Assembly (NCBI GenBank): GCA_041488155.1 | Contig: JBGPOS010000014.1 | Span: forward strand, 1-64,000 | From: JBGPOS01 sp041488155 | GTDB taxonomy: Bacteria; Chloroflexota; Dehalococcoidia; Tepidiformales; Tepidiformaceae | Direction of reading: 5' to 3' | Length of the DNA stretch: 64,000 nt | Part shown: positions 42,450-51,402 of the stretch, one piece after another | How positions within the stretch are numbered: the stretch's first letter is position 1 | Layout of the letters: every line of letters starts with the position of its first letter | Position numbers and translations under genes: made by a program | The notes under the pieces: model-generated | What the model was told of the DNA's origin: nothing | What the model saw: only the letters and a program-made list of their open reading frames with translations | Database searches by the model: none

Positions 42450-44555
42450 ATGACCAACGATGAACGCACGTTTCGGCCCGACATCGAAGGGCTTCGCGCT
42501 GTGGCCGTGGCGCTTGTTGTCCTCGGCCATGCCGGAGTTCCCGGTATCGAGGGCGGCTACATCGGCGTCGACGTGTTCTTCGTCGTTTCGGGATTCCTCA
42601 TCACGGGCCTGCTGCTGCGCGAGCGAACGAGCGCCGGTTCGACTTCGTTGCCGGGGTTCTACGCCCGGCGTGCGCGGCGCATCCTCCCGGCGGCCAGCGT
42701 TGTCCTTGTGGTCACCGTCCTGGCGTCGTACCAGTGGTTGGGATTCCTTCGCGGCGGCGTGATCGCCGAGGACGGGAAGTGGACGGCAGTCTTCGCCGCC
42801 AACCTGCACTTCGCTTCCGAAGGCACGCAATACCTCAACATCCTGGCGCCGCCGTCACCGCTCCAGCACTACTGGTCACTCGCCGTCGAGGAGCAGTTCT
42901 ACCTGGTCTGGCCACTGGTATTCCTGACGGTGGCTGCCATCGCGCCCCGCGTGAGCCTTGCCGGGAAGCTGACCGCGGTGCTGGCGCTGATCGCGGCCGC
43001 CTCCTTCGCCTGGTCTGTTGTTCAGACCGGCTCGAACGTCACCTGGGCGTTCTTCTCGCCGCTCACCCGGGCGTGGGAACTCGCGGTTGGAGCGCTGCTC
43101 GCGGTGGGCCTTACACAGCTGCGTCGAGTGCCGGCGGGACTCGGGCCGGTGCTGAGCTGGTCCGGGCTCGCCGCGATCGTGGGCAGCGCGTTCCTGCTGG
43201 ACAACGGGACGGCCTTCCCCGGCTATGCGGCGGCGCTGCCGGTCTGTGCGACCGCGATGGTTGTGGCAGGAGGGACGATCGCTCCGCGCCGCGGCGCGGA
43301 ACGAGTACTTGGACTCCCGCCGTTCCAGGTGCTCGGGAAGTGGTCGTATTCGCTGTACCTCTGGCACTGGCCGATCCTCCTCATCGCCGCGCAGCACGCG
43401 GGCCACAGCCTGACGCTCGGGCAGAACCTCGGCCTGGTCGCTGTCGCCTTCGGGCTGGCAGCCGTCACGCACTACGCCGTCGAGAACCCGGTCCGGTACG
43501 CGCGGCCGCTGATACGGCACCCGTGGGCGAGCGTTTCGGCCGGTCTCTGCCTGGCGCTCGCCGCCTACGGGGTCTCCGCCTGGGAGATCCGAGACCACCA
43601 CACCGCCCACGCAACGAGCGGCGCGACAACTGAGCGCGGGTACTCGGGACCTCTTCCGGATTCGAAAGCGTCTCTGAAAGACGCCGTTGACGACGTCCTG
43701 GCGTTGGTTGCCGCGGCGCCGGGGATCAGGGCAATGCCGCCGGACCTCGTGCCCGACCTCGAGCGAGCCCACTGGGACTATGCCTGGATGCCGCCGTTTG
43801 GCCAGGGCTGCCTCGTCGACCCGCCCGCACTCGTTTCGCCCCCGTGCGTTTTCGGTGACCCGGATGGTTCCCGGACGGTCGTCCTGCTCGGCGATTCGCA
43901 CGCGGCGATGTGGCTGATAGCGTTCGACGCAGCGGCCAAGAGCCTGCACTGGAAGGTCACATTTCTCGGGAAGGCGGGGTGTCCCGCGGTGTCGATTAGC
44001 TTCTTGCATGCTCTCGGCAGAGGGCCTCAGAAGCTCGTCGAGGCCTATCCCGAGTGCAGCCACTGGTTGAACTACGCGATTGATAGAATCAACGGGATAA
44101 GCCCAGACGCGGTCGTCCTGGCGAGTTGCAACGGATGCGAGTACATGGTCGGCGCCGACCGTGAGGTGGTGACGAAGTCTGCCTGGGCAGCCGGCCTCCG
44201 GGAGACTCTCAATAGGATTACCACGCCGAATGTGAGGAAGGCGGTCCTCGGTGACATCCCGCGCTGGGCCGGGACTCTGGACTGTCTCGTCACCAATGAG
44301 AGCAACCTGCAGGCCTGTTCGAAGCAGGTCGGGCCCGCAACGGACGCCACCTACAACGATGTGGAGAAAAGCGTCGCAACGGAGGCGGGCGCGGCGTACA
44401 TCGACGTAACGCCGTGGTTCTGCGGCTCTGTGTGCACGGTCGTGGTGGGGAACATGGTCGTCTATACGAACGAGTACCACGTCACGGCAACGTACGCGAG
44501 CCACCTCTGGGAGGCGTTGGAGTCGGCGCTGGAGCCGATCGTGGATGGCAACTAG
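42450..44555 (+). CDS. OatA-type acyltransferase-3/SGNH protein
   Basis: Protein of 701 residues. The N-terminal half (residues about 10-350) is an acyltransferase-3 domain with ten or so membrane helices: RPDIEGLRAVAVALVVLGHA, HYWSLAVEEQFYLVWP, and SYSLYLWHWPIL. The C-terminal half (about residues 410-701) is an extracytoplasmic SGNH hydrolase with LLGDSHAAMW and TNEYHVTATYASHLW (catalytic His). This is the architecture of peptidoglycan or polysaccharide O-acetyltransferases. ATG 42450 is preferred to the in-frame GTG 42426. No O-antigen cluster is next to it. Confidence 0.9.
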   Translation: MTNDERTFRPDIEGLRAVAVALVVLGHAGVPGIEGGYIGVDVFFVVSGFLITGLLLRERTSAGSTSLPGFYARRARRILPAASVVLVVTVLASYQWLGFLRGGVIAEDGKWTAVFAANLHFASEGTQYLNILAPPSPLQHYWSLAVEEQFYLVWPLVFLTVAAIAPRVSLAGKLTAVLALIAAASFAWSVVQTGSNVTWAFFSPLTRAWELAVGALLAVGLTQLRRVPAGLGPVLSWSGLAAIVGSAFLLDNGTAFPGYAAALPVCATAMVVAGGTIAPRRGAERVLGLPPFQVLGKWSYSLYLWHWPILLIAAQHAGHSLTLGQNLGLVAVAFGLAAVTHYAVENPVRYARPLIRHPWASVSAGLCLALAAYGVSAWEIRDHHTAHATSGATTERGYSGPLPDSKASLKDAVDDVLALVAAAPGIRAMPPDLVPDLERAHWDYAWMPPFGQGCLVDPPALVSPPCVFGDPDGSRTVVLLGDSHAAMWLIAFDAAAKSLHWKVTFLGKAGCPAVSISFLHALGRGPQKLVEAYPECSHWLNYAIDRINGISPDAVVLASCNGCEYMVGADREVVTKSAWAAGLRETLNRITTPNVRKAVLGDIPRWAGTLDCLVTNESNLQACSKQVGPATDATYNDVEKSVATEAGAAYIDVTPWFCGSVCTVVVGNMVVYTNEYHVTATYASHLWEALESALEPIVDGN

Positions 44556-44561
44556 CGACGG

Positions 44562-44604
44562 CGGGGCGACGGGGCGAGTGGGCGACGGGGCGAGTGGGCG
44601 ACGG
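44562..44604. repeat. GGGGCGAGTGGGCGACG tandem tract
   Basis: About two and a half units of the 17-mer GGGGCGAGTGGGCGACG, lying right after the acyltransferase stop. Related tracts occur at 47868, 49319, 50316, 60600 and 61635 and, in part, inside dnaE. Confidence 0.6.
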
Positions 44605-44631
44605 CGCGACCGAAGATCGCACCCTCATCGC

Positions 44632-45413
44632 TCATCGCTCGTTTGCCAGTTCGATGTCGGCGAACATGCCTGAGTGATCGCTGAGGCGGGATTCGCGCCA
44701 GGTGTGGATGTAGTCACAGTCGAGGACCTTTAGCGAGGGGCTCGCGTAGATGTGGTCGATGCGGAAGCCACCCGTTTTCCCGCGATTCTTCCAGTACCAG
44801 CTCAACCCGCCGTCTTCGTAGCCTCTTCGCGCACGATAGAGGTCCACCATGCCGGCGGCGTTGGTTGCGCCCACAAGAGCCATCTCGGCCGCTCGGGGCC
44901 GTTGTCTTCCGGCGGCGGCGAAGGGCGTGACAGTCCCGTCCGGGCTCTCCGCCCGCGGCGAGTTCAGATCTCCACAGAGGACGATGGGCCGGGCGGCGTC
45001 CAGCAGACGCGACAGCAATCCTTCCTGCGTCTCGACCATCAGCATCACATCGGTCCGCGCGGAGGTCGGAATGTGACTCCTATCACATCCAGGAGGCCGG
45101 CCGGCGCTTCGACGGCGACGCACGCCACTGCCTCCTGTGCCGGTACCCGCGCGCCCCTGGCTGGTAGAAGGGGCCACCGGCTGGCGACCGCTACGAACGA
45201 GACGAGCCGCCGGGAGGCGTCGGACGCGGTCGCCAGGTCCCAACCTGACTGCGAGTGCACGAGTCCGCCGGCGAGCAGTTGCTGGCGTAAGCCCGTCCAA
45301 GCTCGCGCGACGACTTCCTGGAGGACGACGATGTCGGGGTCCATCTCGAGCAGAGCCTGCGCCTGGCGCTCGAAGTCTCGGCGCTTGTTGATGTTCCAGG
45401 TGATGATTCGCAC
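44632..45413 (-). pseudogene. Endonuclease/exonuclease/phosphatase-family gene with a frameshift
   Basis: Two overlapping minus-strand frames together make one EEP-family protein. The first (GTG 45413) reads RIITWNINKRRDFERQAQAL, LQEVVARAWTGLRQQ and ends at LLDVIGVT. The second continues HIPTSARTDVMLMVETQEG, IVLCGDLNSPRAES and IDHIYASPSL with the catalytic Asp, His and Asn of the family. Between 45076 and 45075 a single base appears missing (GGAGT-CAC where GGAGTN-CAC would restore the frame). Either a recent inactivation or a sequencing error. The final stop lies in a GCGATGAG repeat. TAGAAC is 7 bases before the GTG. Confidence 0.75.
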
Positions 45414-45485
45414 GCTGGACGTTCTATCACACCGGGCTGTGGCGTGGGGGCGGGGCGGGTGTCCCCACCTGGAGCGTTAGAGGTT

Positions 45486-45677
45486 GTGCAGCGGCCCGGG
45501 GCGGCCGCGGCTACCGGGACGGATGTCCGATTGCCAAGGGACGGACGCGCGGGAGCGATGCAGCGGCCCGGGGCGGCCGCGGCTACCGGGACGGATGTCC
45601 GATTGCCAGGGACGGACGCGCGGGAGCGATGCAGCGGCCAGAGACGGCCGCGGCTACCTGCGAGGGCGATGCAGCGG
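45486..45677. repeat. REP-like element in tandem, about 72-bp units
   Basis: Three full copies of GCAGCGGCCxxxxxCGGCCGCG followed by GCTACC begin near 45488, 45559 and 45630, and a partial copy near 45667; the first two are joined by the same 40-bp linker (CGGGACGGATGTCCGATTGC). The arms stay GCGGCC/GGCCGC while loops vary (CGGGGC, AGAGAC). The last fragment supplies the TAG stop of the SDR at 45678. The gap from 45414 holds nothing else. Confidence 0.8.
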
Positions 45678-46460
45678 CTACAGGCCTTTTTCGCGGCAGA
45701 GGATCTCGTCGAAGAGGATGTGGCCGGTGAAGGTGGGGGGCTGTTGCTCGCAGATCCAGAGGGCGGCTTTGCCCATCTTGTCGGCGGGTTCGAAGTCGAG
45801 GGTGGGGTTGCGGGGGTCGTTCTCGGCGAAGATGTTGCCGGGGGTGCGGATGCGGCCCTGAGGCGAGAGGACGTTGACGGCGATCTTGTCCGCCTGGAGC
45901 TCGCCGGCGAGGCCCTGCGAGAGGCGTTCGAGTCCGGCTTTGATCATACCGTAGAACGATCCGCCGCGACGGCCTTCGGGGTAGGGGCCAGGGCCGGGGA
46001 AGACGGCCGTGCGCGAGGAGACGTTGATGATGTGGCCGCCGCCGGCCGCGCGGAGGTGGGGGACGGCTTCGCGCATGAGGAGGATGGGGCCACGAAGGTC
46101 GATCTGCCAGATGAGGTCGATGTGGCGCGGCTGGATCGACTCGATCGAGCCGGGGACGAGGATGGCGGCGTTGTTGACGACGATGTCGAGGCGGCCAAAG
46201 TGCTCGACGGTGCGCTTGACGCCTTCGGCGATGCTTTCGGGCTCGCGCATGTCCATGCGGACGGCGAGGGCGCGGCCTCCGGCCTTCTCGATCTCGGCGG
46301 CGACGGTATGGATCGTGCCGGGCAGGCGGGGGTCGGTCTGCTGTTCCGTGCGGGCGGCGATGGCGACGGCGGCGCCGGCGGCGGCGAAGTGCTTCGCGAC
46401 GTATTCGCCGATTCCGCGGCTGGCGCCGGTGACGAGGGCGACCTTGCCTTCGAGTGTCAT
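45678..46460 (-). CDS. SDR family oxidoreductase
   Basis: Classical SDR of 260 residues: TGASRGIG at residues 11-18, NNAA at 96-99, Ser148/149, Tyr170 and Lys174 (SFYGMIKAG). The NADPH/NAD loop ARTEQQTDPRLPG has an insertion compared with FabG. The last third replaces the classical VDGG tail with PPTFTGHILFDEIL. GGAGG lies a few bases before ATG 46460. The stop TAG falls inside a REP-like element, so the C-terminus has been set by the repeat. Substrate unknown; neighbours on the other strand are an amidohydrolase. Confidence 0.87.
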   Translation of the reverse strand: MTLEGKVALVTGASRGIGEYVAKHFAAAGAAVAIAARTEQQTDPRLPGTIHTVAAEIEKAGGRALAVRMDMREPESIAEGVKRTVEHFGRLDIVVNNAAILVPGSIESIQPRHIDLIWQIDLRGPILLMREAVPHLRAAGGGHIINVSSRTAVFPGPGPYPEGRRGGSFYGMIKAGLERLSQGLAGELQADKIAVNVLSPQGRIRTPGNIFAENDPRNPTLDFEPADKMGKAALWICEQQPPTFTGHILFDEILCREKGL

Positions 46461-46620
46461 GGGGGCCTCCGTGTCGGGGTTGGTGGGCGGATTGTACTTC
46501 GGTATCGAGGAGGGCGGCGTAGTGCGAGAAGGGGGCGTCCGAGCCCCGCATCGAGCCGTTGACGGGCCCCGGCATTCGACGTACAAGGGTGGGGCCTGAC
46601 CAGGCTCGGGGAGAGCAGCT

Positions 46621-47784
46621 ATGCCGCCAACGTCCGTACTCGAGATCGCGAAGATGCGGGGGATCGGCGACGCGCGCGACCGCGTTGCAGAATCCGAGGG
46701 CCGGCGGTTGCCCGCCGGGACGGTCATCGTCTCGGCCGACAGTCACTGGCTCGAAGGCGACATCTGGGTCGAGCGGTTTCCCGAGCACCTCAAGCACCGC
46801 GCCCCGCGGGTGTTCTTCGAAGACGGCGGCTGGGAGGTCGAACTTGGGGGCAAGCGGCTGACCCCTCCGGGCACGGCCGCTGCTTCGTGCGCGTTCGAAT
46901 GCGTCCCGGGCTTCAACAACATCGAAGCGCGGATGAAGGACCTGGACGCGGAGGGGGTCGACCAGGAGATCCTGTTCCCGCAGAAGTTCTTCAACCTGCT
47001 CTTCCTCGAACACCTGGAGGAAAAGGAGTGGTGCGCGCGGGCCTACAACCAGGCCCTGGCCGAGTTCGTGGCGCCACAACCCGACCGTCTGCACGGCGTG
47101 GCGATCCTGAACTGGTGGGACCCGGAGGCGACGCGCGACGCTCTGGCCGAGATCAAAGCCCTTGGCTTCAAGACGGCGATGATCCCGATCCAGCCGGGGA
47201 AGTACGCAGACGGCGAGCCGATCAACTACCAGAGCGAACGGATGGACCCGTTCTGGGCGGCGATCGAGGAGTCCGGGCTGCCGATCTGCTTCCACATCGG
47301 CGAGCGTCCCGTGAACCCGGCCACTTCGCGGCGAGGAGCGGCGGGCATCTTCGTGATGCAGCAGATGGGGGGCATGCGGAACATCTGGTCGACGCTGGCC
47401 TTCGGGGGTGTGTTCGACCGGTTCCCGGGCCTGCGGGTGATCTTCGTCGAGAGCGGGCTGCACTGGGTGCCGGGGGCGCTGCAAGAAGCGGACATGATCT
47501 ACGAATCGTTCCCGACCCACGTCCGGCCGAAGCTGGGCCAGTCTCCGAGCTACTATTGGTTCAACAACTGCTACGCCACCTTCATGGTCGACCCGGCAGG
47601 ACTGGAGATGCTCCACCGCATCGGGGCGGACCGCTGCATGTGGTCGTCGGACTACCCGCACAACGAAAGCACGCTGGGCTACACGCGCAGCGCGGTGACG
47701 GCGGTGTTCGACGCGACGACGGTGGAGAACGCCCAGAAGATCGTGGGCGGGAACGCGGTCGAGGTGTTTGGCCTGCGCGCGTAG
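46621..47784 (+). CDS. Amidohydrolase-2 family protein
   Basis: TIM-barrel metal hydrolase of 387 residues of the ACMS-decarboxylase/amidohydrolase-2 type. SADSHWLEGDIWVERFPEHL is the N-terminal D-S-H site, ICFHIGERPVNPAT has the next His, and MWSSDYPHNES contains the late metal Asp. NNIEARMKDLDAEGVDQEIL is also typical. Members decarboxylate or hydrolyse aromatic and amino-acid-like compounds. GGGAGAG lies near the ATG. This family often sits beside acyl-CoA and SDR genes in catabolic regions. Confidence 0.88.
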   Translation: MPPTSVLEIAKMRGIGDARDRVAESEGRRLPAGTVIVSADSHWLEGDIWVERFPEHLKHRAPRVFFEDGGWEVELGGKRLTPPGTAAASCAFECVPGFNNIEARMKDLDAEGVDQEILFPQKFFNLLFLEHLEEKEWCARAYNQALAEFVAPQPDRLHGVAILNWWDPEATRDALAEIKALGFKTAMIPIQPGKYADGEPINYQSERMDPFWAAIEESGLPICFHIGERPVNPATSRRGAAGIFVMQQMGGMRNIWSTLAFGGVFDRFPGLRVIFVESGLHWVPGALQEADMIYESFPTHVRPKLGQSPSYYWFNNCYATFMVDPAGLEMLHRIGADRCMWSSDYPHNESTLGYTRSAVTAVFDATTVENAQKIVGGNAVEVFGLRA

Positions 47785-47796
47785 CGCGGCGCGCGA

Positions 47797-47819
47797 GCGA
47801 TGAGCGATGAGCGATGAGT
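47797..47819. repeat. GCGATGAG tandem tract
   Basis: Three copies of the 8-mer GCGATGAG directly after the amidohydrolase gene; the same unit lies at 49269-49285 and, in the opposite sense, at 44621-44640. Confidence 0.65.
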
Positions 47820-47896
47820 CCCCTCAGGCCTGGTTGTGGCTGACGAAGTGGGTGGCGGAGGGGTTCGCCCATTCGCCCCGTCGCCGACTCGGCCCG

Positions 47897-47902
47897 TAGA
47901 AT
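47897..47902 (+). promoter_or_regulatory. -10 box for leaderless hydrolase-cyclase gene
   Basis: TAGAAT lies 7 bases before GTG 47910, no ribosome site. Confidence 0.5.
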
Positions 47903-47909
47903 TCGCGCG

Positions 47910-49277
47910 GTGGAGACATCTTCGATCCAGTACGCCCGGGCCCGGGATGGGATCAACCTGGCCTACTACACCCGGGGGAGCGGTCCGCCCCTCGTCTGCT
48001 TACCGGTCCCATGGGTCAGCGGCCTGAGCAGAGAGTTGGAACCGTCGAGCGTACGTTGGCCGGTCTACGAAAGGTGGGCGCTTAACTTCACCGTAGTCAG
48101 GTTCGACCTTCGCGGAATGGGGCTCTCGGACGCCAGCAGCGCTCCATTCTCGCTGGACGTTTGTGTCGAGGATCTGACCGCTGTCCTGGACAGACTTGGC
48201 TACGGACGGGTCGACGTCATGGCGCAAGCGACAGGCTCGCCGACGGCGCTGAGCTTCGCCGCTCAGCACCCGGAGCGCCTCGGTGGCCTCTGCCTGTGGA
48301 CACCTTCGATCTCCACGTCCGAGATGGACCCGCTGTTCCGAGCGATCTGGCCGCTCGCTGCATCCAACTGGGAGGCGTTTACCGAGCTGTTTGGGGTCAT
48401 CTACAGCGGCACGCAACGGAGAGACCGGGGATGGGCTGTTAGGGACAGCCTCAGGAGGGAATTCACGCAGGAGAGTTGGCTCAGCTTGCATGGAGCGCTC
48501 GATGGGTTCGACCCCGGCGAAGTCCTGCCGCGTGTGCTGGCTCCGACCCTCATCTCCTACTTCCGGTCGGACGCGCCGTGGATGGATGCCAACGCCCGGC
48601 GGCTCGCCTCTCGCCTCGCTCGTGCTGAAGTCGCAGCGGTGAACGGGGCTGCTTCCGCGCTCGAGTACACCTCGCCGGACGAACTCGATGCAGCCATCAC
48701 CACGATGACAGCCTTCTTCGAGAGGGTGCGGGTCGCCTCAACCGAGACGGTGCCGCCACCGGCAACGCCAGGCCCGAACTCGTTGCGAACCATCCTGTTC
48801 ACGGATCTGGAGGGGCATACGCCCATGATGCAGCGCCTCGGCGATGCGAGAGGGCGGGAGGTGTTGCGGGAGCACGAGCGGCTGACGCGGGCGGCTTTGG
48901 CGGAACACGGTGGGAGCGAAGTGAAGACAATGGGCGATGGCTTCCTGGCGAGCTTCGGCAGCGCGCAGAGAGCGCTGGAGTGTGCCGTGGCGCTGCAACG
49001 CGCGTTCGCTTCGCGCGCCGGGGAGCCGCTGCGGGTACGGATCGGGGTCAACGCGGGCGAGCCCATCGCCGAAGACGACGACCTCTTCGGCCACGCTGTC
49101 ATCGCAGCCTCGCGGATCGCCTCGCAGGCGCAGGGCGGGCAGGTGTTTGTGGCGGACGTGGTGCGCCAGCTCGTGGCGGGCAAGGGGTTTCTCTTCGGCG
49201 ACGCAGGAGAGCGTGCGCTGAAGGGGTTCGAAGACCCGGTGCGGGTGTGGGAGCTGCGCTGGCAGGACGAGCGATGA
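47910..49277 (+). CDS. Degenerate alpha/beta-hydrolase domain fused to class III cyclase
   Basis: Paralogue of the 41088 gene, 455 residues. The hydrolase half (residues about 1-275) starts SSIQYARARDGINLAYYTRG; the elbow reads MAQATGS, so Ala107 replaces the nucleophile Ser, and the later His is missing (VNGAASALEYTSPDEL). The cyclase half (about 285-455) keeps Asp299 (ILFTDLEGHT), Asp343 (MGDGFLAS) and AASRIASQA with the Arg. Domain order, start motif and leaderless promoter match the 41088 gene. The stop is in a GCGATGA repeat. Confidence 0.85.
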   Translation: METSSIQYARARDGINLAYYTRGSGPPLVCLPVPWVSGLSRELEPSSVRWPVYERWALNFTVVRFDLRGMGLSDASSAPFSLDVCVEDLTAVLDRLGYGRVDVMAQATGSPTALSFAAQHPERLGGLCLWTPSISTSEMDPLFRAIWPLAASNWEAFTELFGVIYSGTQRRDRGWAVRDSLRREFTQESWLSLHGALDGFDPGEVLPRVLAPTLISYFRSDAPWMDANARRLASRLARAEVAAVNGAASALEYTSPDELDAAITTMTAFFERVRVASTETVPPPATPGPNSLRTILFTDLEGHTPMMQRLGDARGREVLREHERLTRAALAEHGGSEVKTMGDGFLASFGSAQRALECAVALQRAFASRAGEPLRVRIGVNAGEPIAEDDDLFGHAVIAASRIASQAQGGQVFVADVVRQLVAGKGFLFGDAGERALKGFEDPVRVWELRWQDER

Positions 49278-49318
49278 GCGATAAGTCCCCGCCCATACGC
49301 CCCTCCCCGTCACTCCGT

Positions 49319-49366
49319 TACCCGGCCTCGCCCATTCGCCCCGTCGCACACTCGCCCATTCGTCGC
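49319..49366. repeat. CACTCGCCCATTCGCC-type tract
   Basis: Degenerate CTCGCCCATTCGCC units between the cyclase gene and the convergent MBL gene; the adjoining CTA at 49367 is the stop of the latter. Confidence 0.55.
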
Positions 49367-50170
49367 CTACGGCGGCGGTGCTGGGTCCCAGCGGCTGCGG
49401 CCGCCCCGGACGGCGAAGTGGCCGAAGCCGGGGGCGGGAAGGTGACTGGCGCCGACCAGCGCTCGCTCCTGCGCCAGACGCGCTACGAGTGACTCCCTCG
49501 TGCGGCGGGCGATGGCGTGGTCCCAGTCGAAACTCATGTCGAGCGCGGGTTCTTCTGCGTCGATCCTCGTGACGACGACGTCGCCGAGGACACAACCGTG
49601 TTCCCGGCCGGAGGCGATCATCACGCTGGTGTGGCCGGGCGTGTGACCCGGGGTTGGCAGCGTGGTGAGGGACGGCGTGAGCGAGACCTCGCCTTCGATG
49701 AGCTCCAGCTGCCCTGTCTTCGCGAGGGGTGCGATGTCGCGTGTAAATGAGGCCGGCGGCGGCGTCTGGGCGCTGTAGTGGTCGAAGTCGCCCTTCGGGA
49801 CCAGGTAGCGGGCGTTGGGGAAGTAGGGCCGGGAGGTGGCGCGGTCGAAGTTCCAGCCGGTGTGGTCGCCGTGGAGGTGGGTGAAGATGACGGTGTCAAC
49901 CGCGGAGGCTGCGACCCCGCAGGCGGCGAGCTCGTCCGGGAGTTGGCCGCTGAATTCTGGGCCCCAGCCGGTGTCTACGAGTATTCGGCGGCTGCCGTCG
50001 ATGAGCAGGAACGCTGCGAAGTTGAGGAGGATCTTGCCTTCGGCGTCGATGTAGGCGGCGAACCGATCGAGGGCTGCGCCTGCGCCGGGGAACACCGCCG
50101 TGGCGGGGTAGGCCTGTTGCATGTCGGCAAGGGCGATGACTTCGACGTTGCCGACGGTCCTGCGTTCCAT
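49367..50170 (-). CDS. MBL-fold metallo-hydrolase
   Basis: Metallo-beta-lactamase-fold protein of 267 residues. FTHLHGDHTGWN is the HxHxDH zinc motif, and GHTPGHTSVMI, GASHLPAPGFG give the later His ligands. LNFAAFLLIDGSRRILVDTGWG is the strand before. Close in pattern to the AttM/AiiA lactonases and the glyoxalase-II-like group, so a quorum-quenching lactonase or other esterase is possible; not decided. ATG 50170 is supported by TATGAT 8 bases upstream on the minus strand. Confidence 0.87.
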   Translation of the reverse strand: MERRTVGNVEVIALADMQQAYPATAVFPGAGAALDRFAAYIDAEGKILLNFAAFLLIDGSRRILVDTGWGPEFSGQLPDELAACGVAASAVDTVIFTHLHGDHTGWNFDRATSRPYFPNARYLVPKGDFDHYSAQTPPPASFTRDIAPLAKTGQLELIEGEVSLTPSLTTLPTPGHTPGHTSVMIASGREHGCVLGDVVVTRIDAEEPALDMSFDWDHAIARRTRESLVARLAQERALVGASHLPAPGFGHFAVRGGRSRWDPAPPP

Positions 50171-50276
50171 CGCGGGCAATCATAGCAATGAGCAGCGGGC
50201 AATGAGTGGTCTGCTCCCCCCTGCCTCTGGCGACGATGGGTGACTGTGCCGCCGAGGCCCGCTCCCTCATCCCCTG

Positions 50277-50304
50277 CCCCTTCTCCCGTGCGCGGGAGAA
50301 GGGG
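50277..50304. repeat. 12-bp perfect hairpin, CCCCTTCTCCCG family
   Basis: CCCCTTCTCCCG (50277-50288) and CGGGAGAAGGGG (50293-50304) pair perfectly around TGCG. Near-identical hairpins lie at 60633 and 61672, each within CCCTGCCCTTCTCCCGTGCG context. Confidence 0.75.
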
Positions 50305-50344
50305 TCTTCGGCCCGTCTCCCCGTCGCCCACTCGCCCATTCGCC

Positions 50345-50749
50345 CTACCGGCGGGTCGGGTAGAGGAACTCCAGGGCGATACCGTCGGGGTCGTTGAAGG
50401 TGATGGCGAGGGCGTACCCGTAGTCTCGCGTCGGGCTGTGGGCGATGCCGAGGTCGTCGAGGCGGAGCCGCCAGGCGTCGAGATCGGCTTCGCTGGCCAC
50501 ACCGAAACAAAGGTGGTCGAGCCCGACGCGACGTGGCGTGAACCGCCCGCCTTCCTGGTCGCGGTGTTGGGTGAAGGCGATGACCATCCCCGAGCCTGGT
50601 TCGCGCAGGGCGCAGGCGACGATCCGCTCCTCGTCGTTCGCCGCACGGAAGACTTCGGGGGCGCCCAGGAGAGTCGAGTACCAGCGGGAGCTGGCGTCGA
50701 GGTTCGAAACGCTCAGTTCGACGTGGGCCACGCCGGTGATCTGGGGCAT
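50345..50749 (-). CDS. VOC-fold (glyoxalase/fosfomycin-type) protein
   Basis: Protein of 134 residues: VAHVELSVSNLDASSRWYST and GLDHLCFGVASEADLDAWRL are the paired VOC openings, and FNDPDGIALEFLYP is the C-terminal motif with the metal Glu. His residues at the first and central positions are present, so metal binding is likely. GGAGG lies upstream of ATG 50749. Function beyond small-molecule metal chemistry is unknown. Confidence 0.87.
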   Translation of the reverse strand: MPQITGVAHVELSVSNLDASSRWYSTLLGAPEVFRAANDEERIVACALREPGSGMVIAFTQHRDQEGGRFTPRRVGLDHLCFGVASEADLDAWRLRLDDLGIAHSPTRDYGYALAITFNDPDGIALEFLYPTRR

Positions 50750-50823
50750 GACGGTCCTCCGGGTCGTGTGCGCCGATTCTACTTCGACCCCGCGGGCCCG
50801 GCGTAAGGTTCGCGTATCGGGGC

Positions 50824-51369
50824 ATGACACTCGAAGAGTTCATCATCGGCGCGGTACGGGTGGTGGGGTCGCTCTTCGTCCTGCGCTGGGCGTTCGTGGG
50901 CGCTCTCATCGCCATCCTCGTAGACTTCAGCGACCTCTTCCTCAAGAACCTGCTCGACCTGGGCGGGGTGCGCGACTACCAGGCCTTCGACAAGTACCTC
51001 GACCAGGTCTACATGTTCACGTTCCTGGTGGTCGCGCTGCGTTGGACCGGCCCCGCGCGGTCGATCGGCGTCGCTCTCTACCTCTTTCGCATGGTGGGGT
51101 TCGTCGCCTTCGAGGTGACCGGCGCCCGCGGCGTGTTGTTGCTCTTCCCGAACCTGTTCGAATTCTGGTTCGTGTTCGTCGCCAGCCTTCCCCACTGGTG
51201 GCGAAGGTTCGCGTTCACCCGCTGGCGGACGGCCTCCGTCCTCGCCGTGCTGCTCGCGGCCAAGGAGTTTCAGGAGTACATCCTGCACTGGGCGCGCTGG
51301 CTCGACAACTTCACCGCGGTCGAAGCGGTGGAGGCGATCTGGGGGTGGGTAACCGCCCCGTTCCGCTGA
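50824..51369 (+). CDS. Small membrane protein of unknown function
   Basis: Protein of 181 residues, not recognised. Four or five hydrophobic segments: AFVGALIAILVDFSDLFL (about 20-42), QVYMFTFLVVALRW (about 62-78), GVALYLFRMVGFVAFEV (about 82-100), LFPNLFEFWFVFVASLP (about 105-125) and a final helix near residue 140. Divergent from the VOC gene over 74 bases that contain TAAGGT. It is followed by the hydrolase-LuxR locus. Confidence 0.65.
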   Translation: MTLEEFIIGAVRVVGSLFVLRWAFVGALIAILVDFSDLFLKNLLDLGGVRDYQAFDKYLDQVYMFTFLVVALRWTGPARSIGVALYLFRMVGFVAFEVTGARGVLLLFPNLFEFWFVFVASLPHWWRRFAFTRWRTASVLAVLLAAKEFQEYILHWARWLDNFTAVEAVEAIWGWVTAPFR

Positions 51370-51387
51370 GGGCTTGGCCTCGAGTCC

Positions 51388-51393
51388 TATAAT
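51388..51393 (+). promoter_or_regulatory. TATAAT promoter of remnant and hydrolase-LuxR gene
   Basis: A perfect TATAAT 9 bases before the remnant's ATG, the strongest -10 box in the window; it probably also drives the coupled downstream gene. Confidence 0.55.
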
Positions 51394-51402
51394 CGCCGCA
51401 CC

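Noticed and set aside
37653..45413. A surface-polysaccharide biosynthesis cluster (glycosyltransferase, OatA-like acyltransferase)
   Set aside because: The two genes are about 4 kb apart, with an aldolase-dehydrogenase and a cyclase between, and no other glycan-assembly gene is present.
45486..45677. Possible CRISPR array from about 28-bp repeats spaced by about 43 bp
   Set aside because: Only three full units, the first two spacers are nearly the same, and the repeat also occurs singly elsewhere. No cas gene is in the window.
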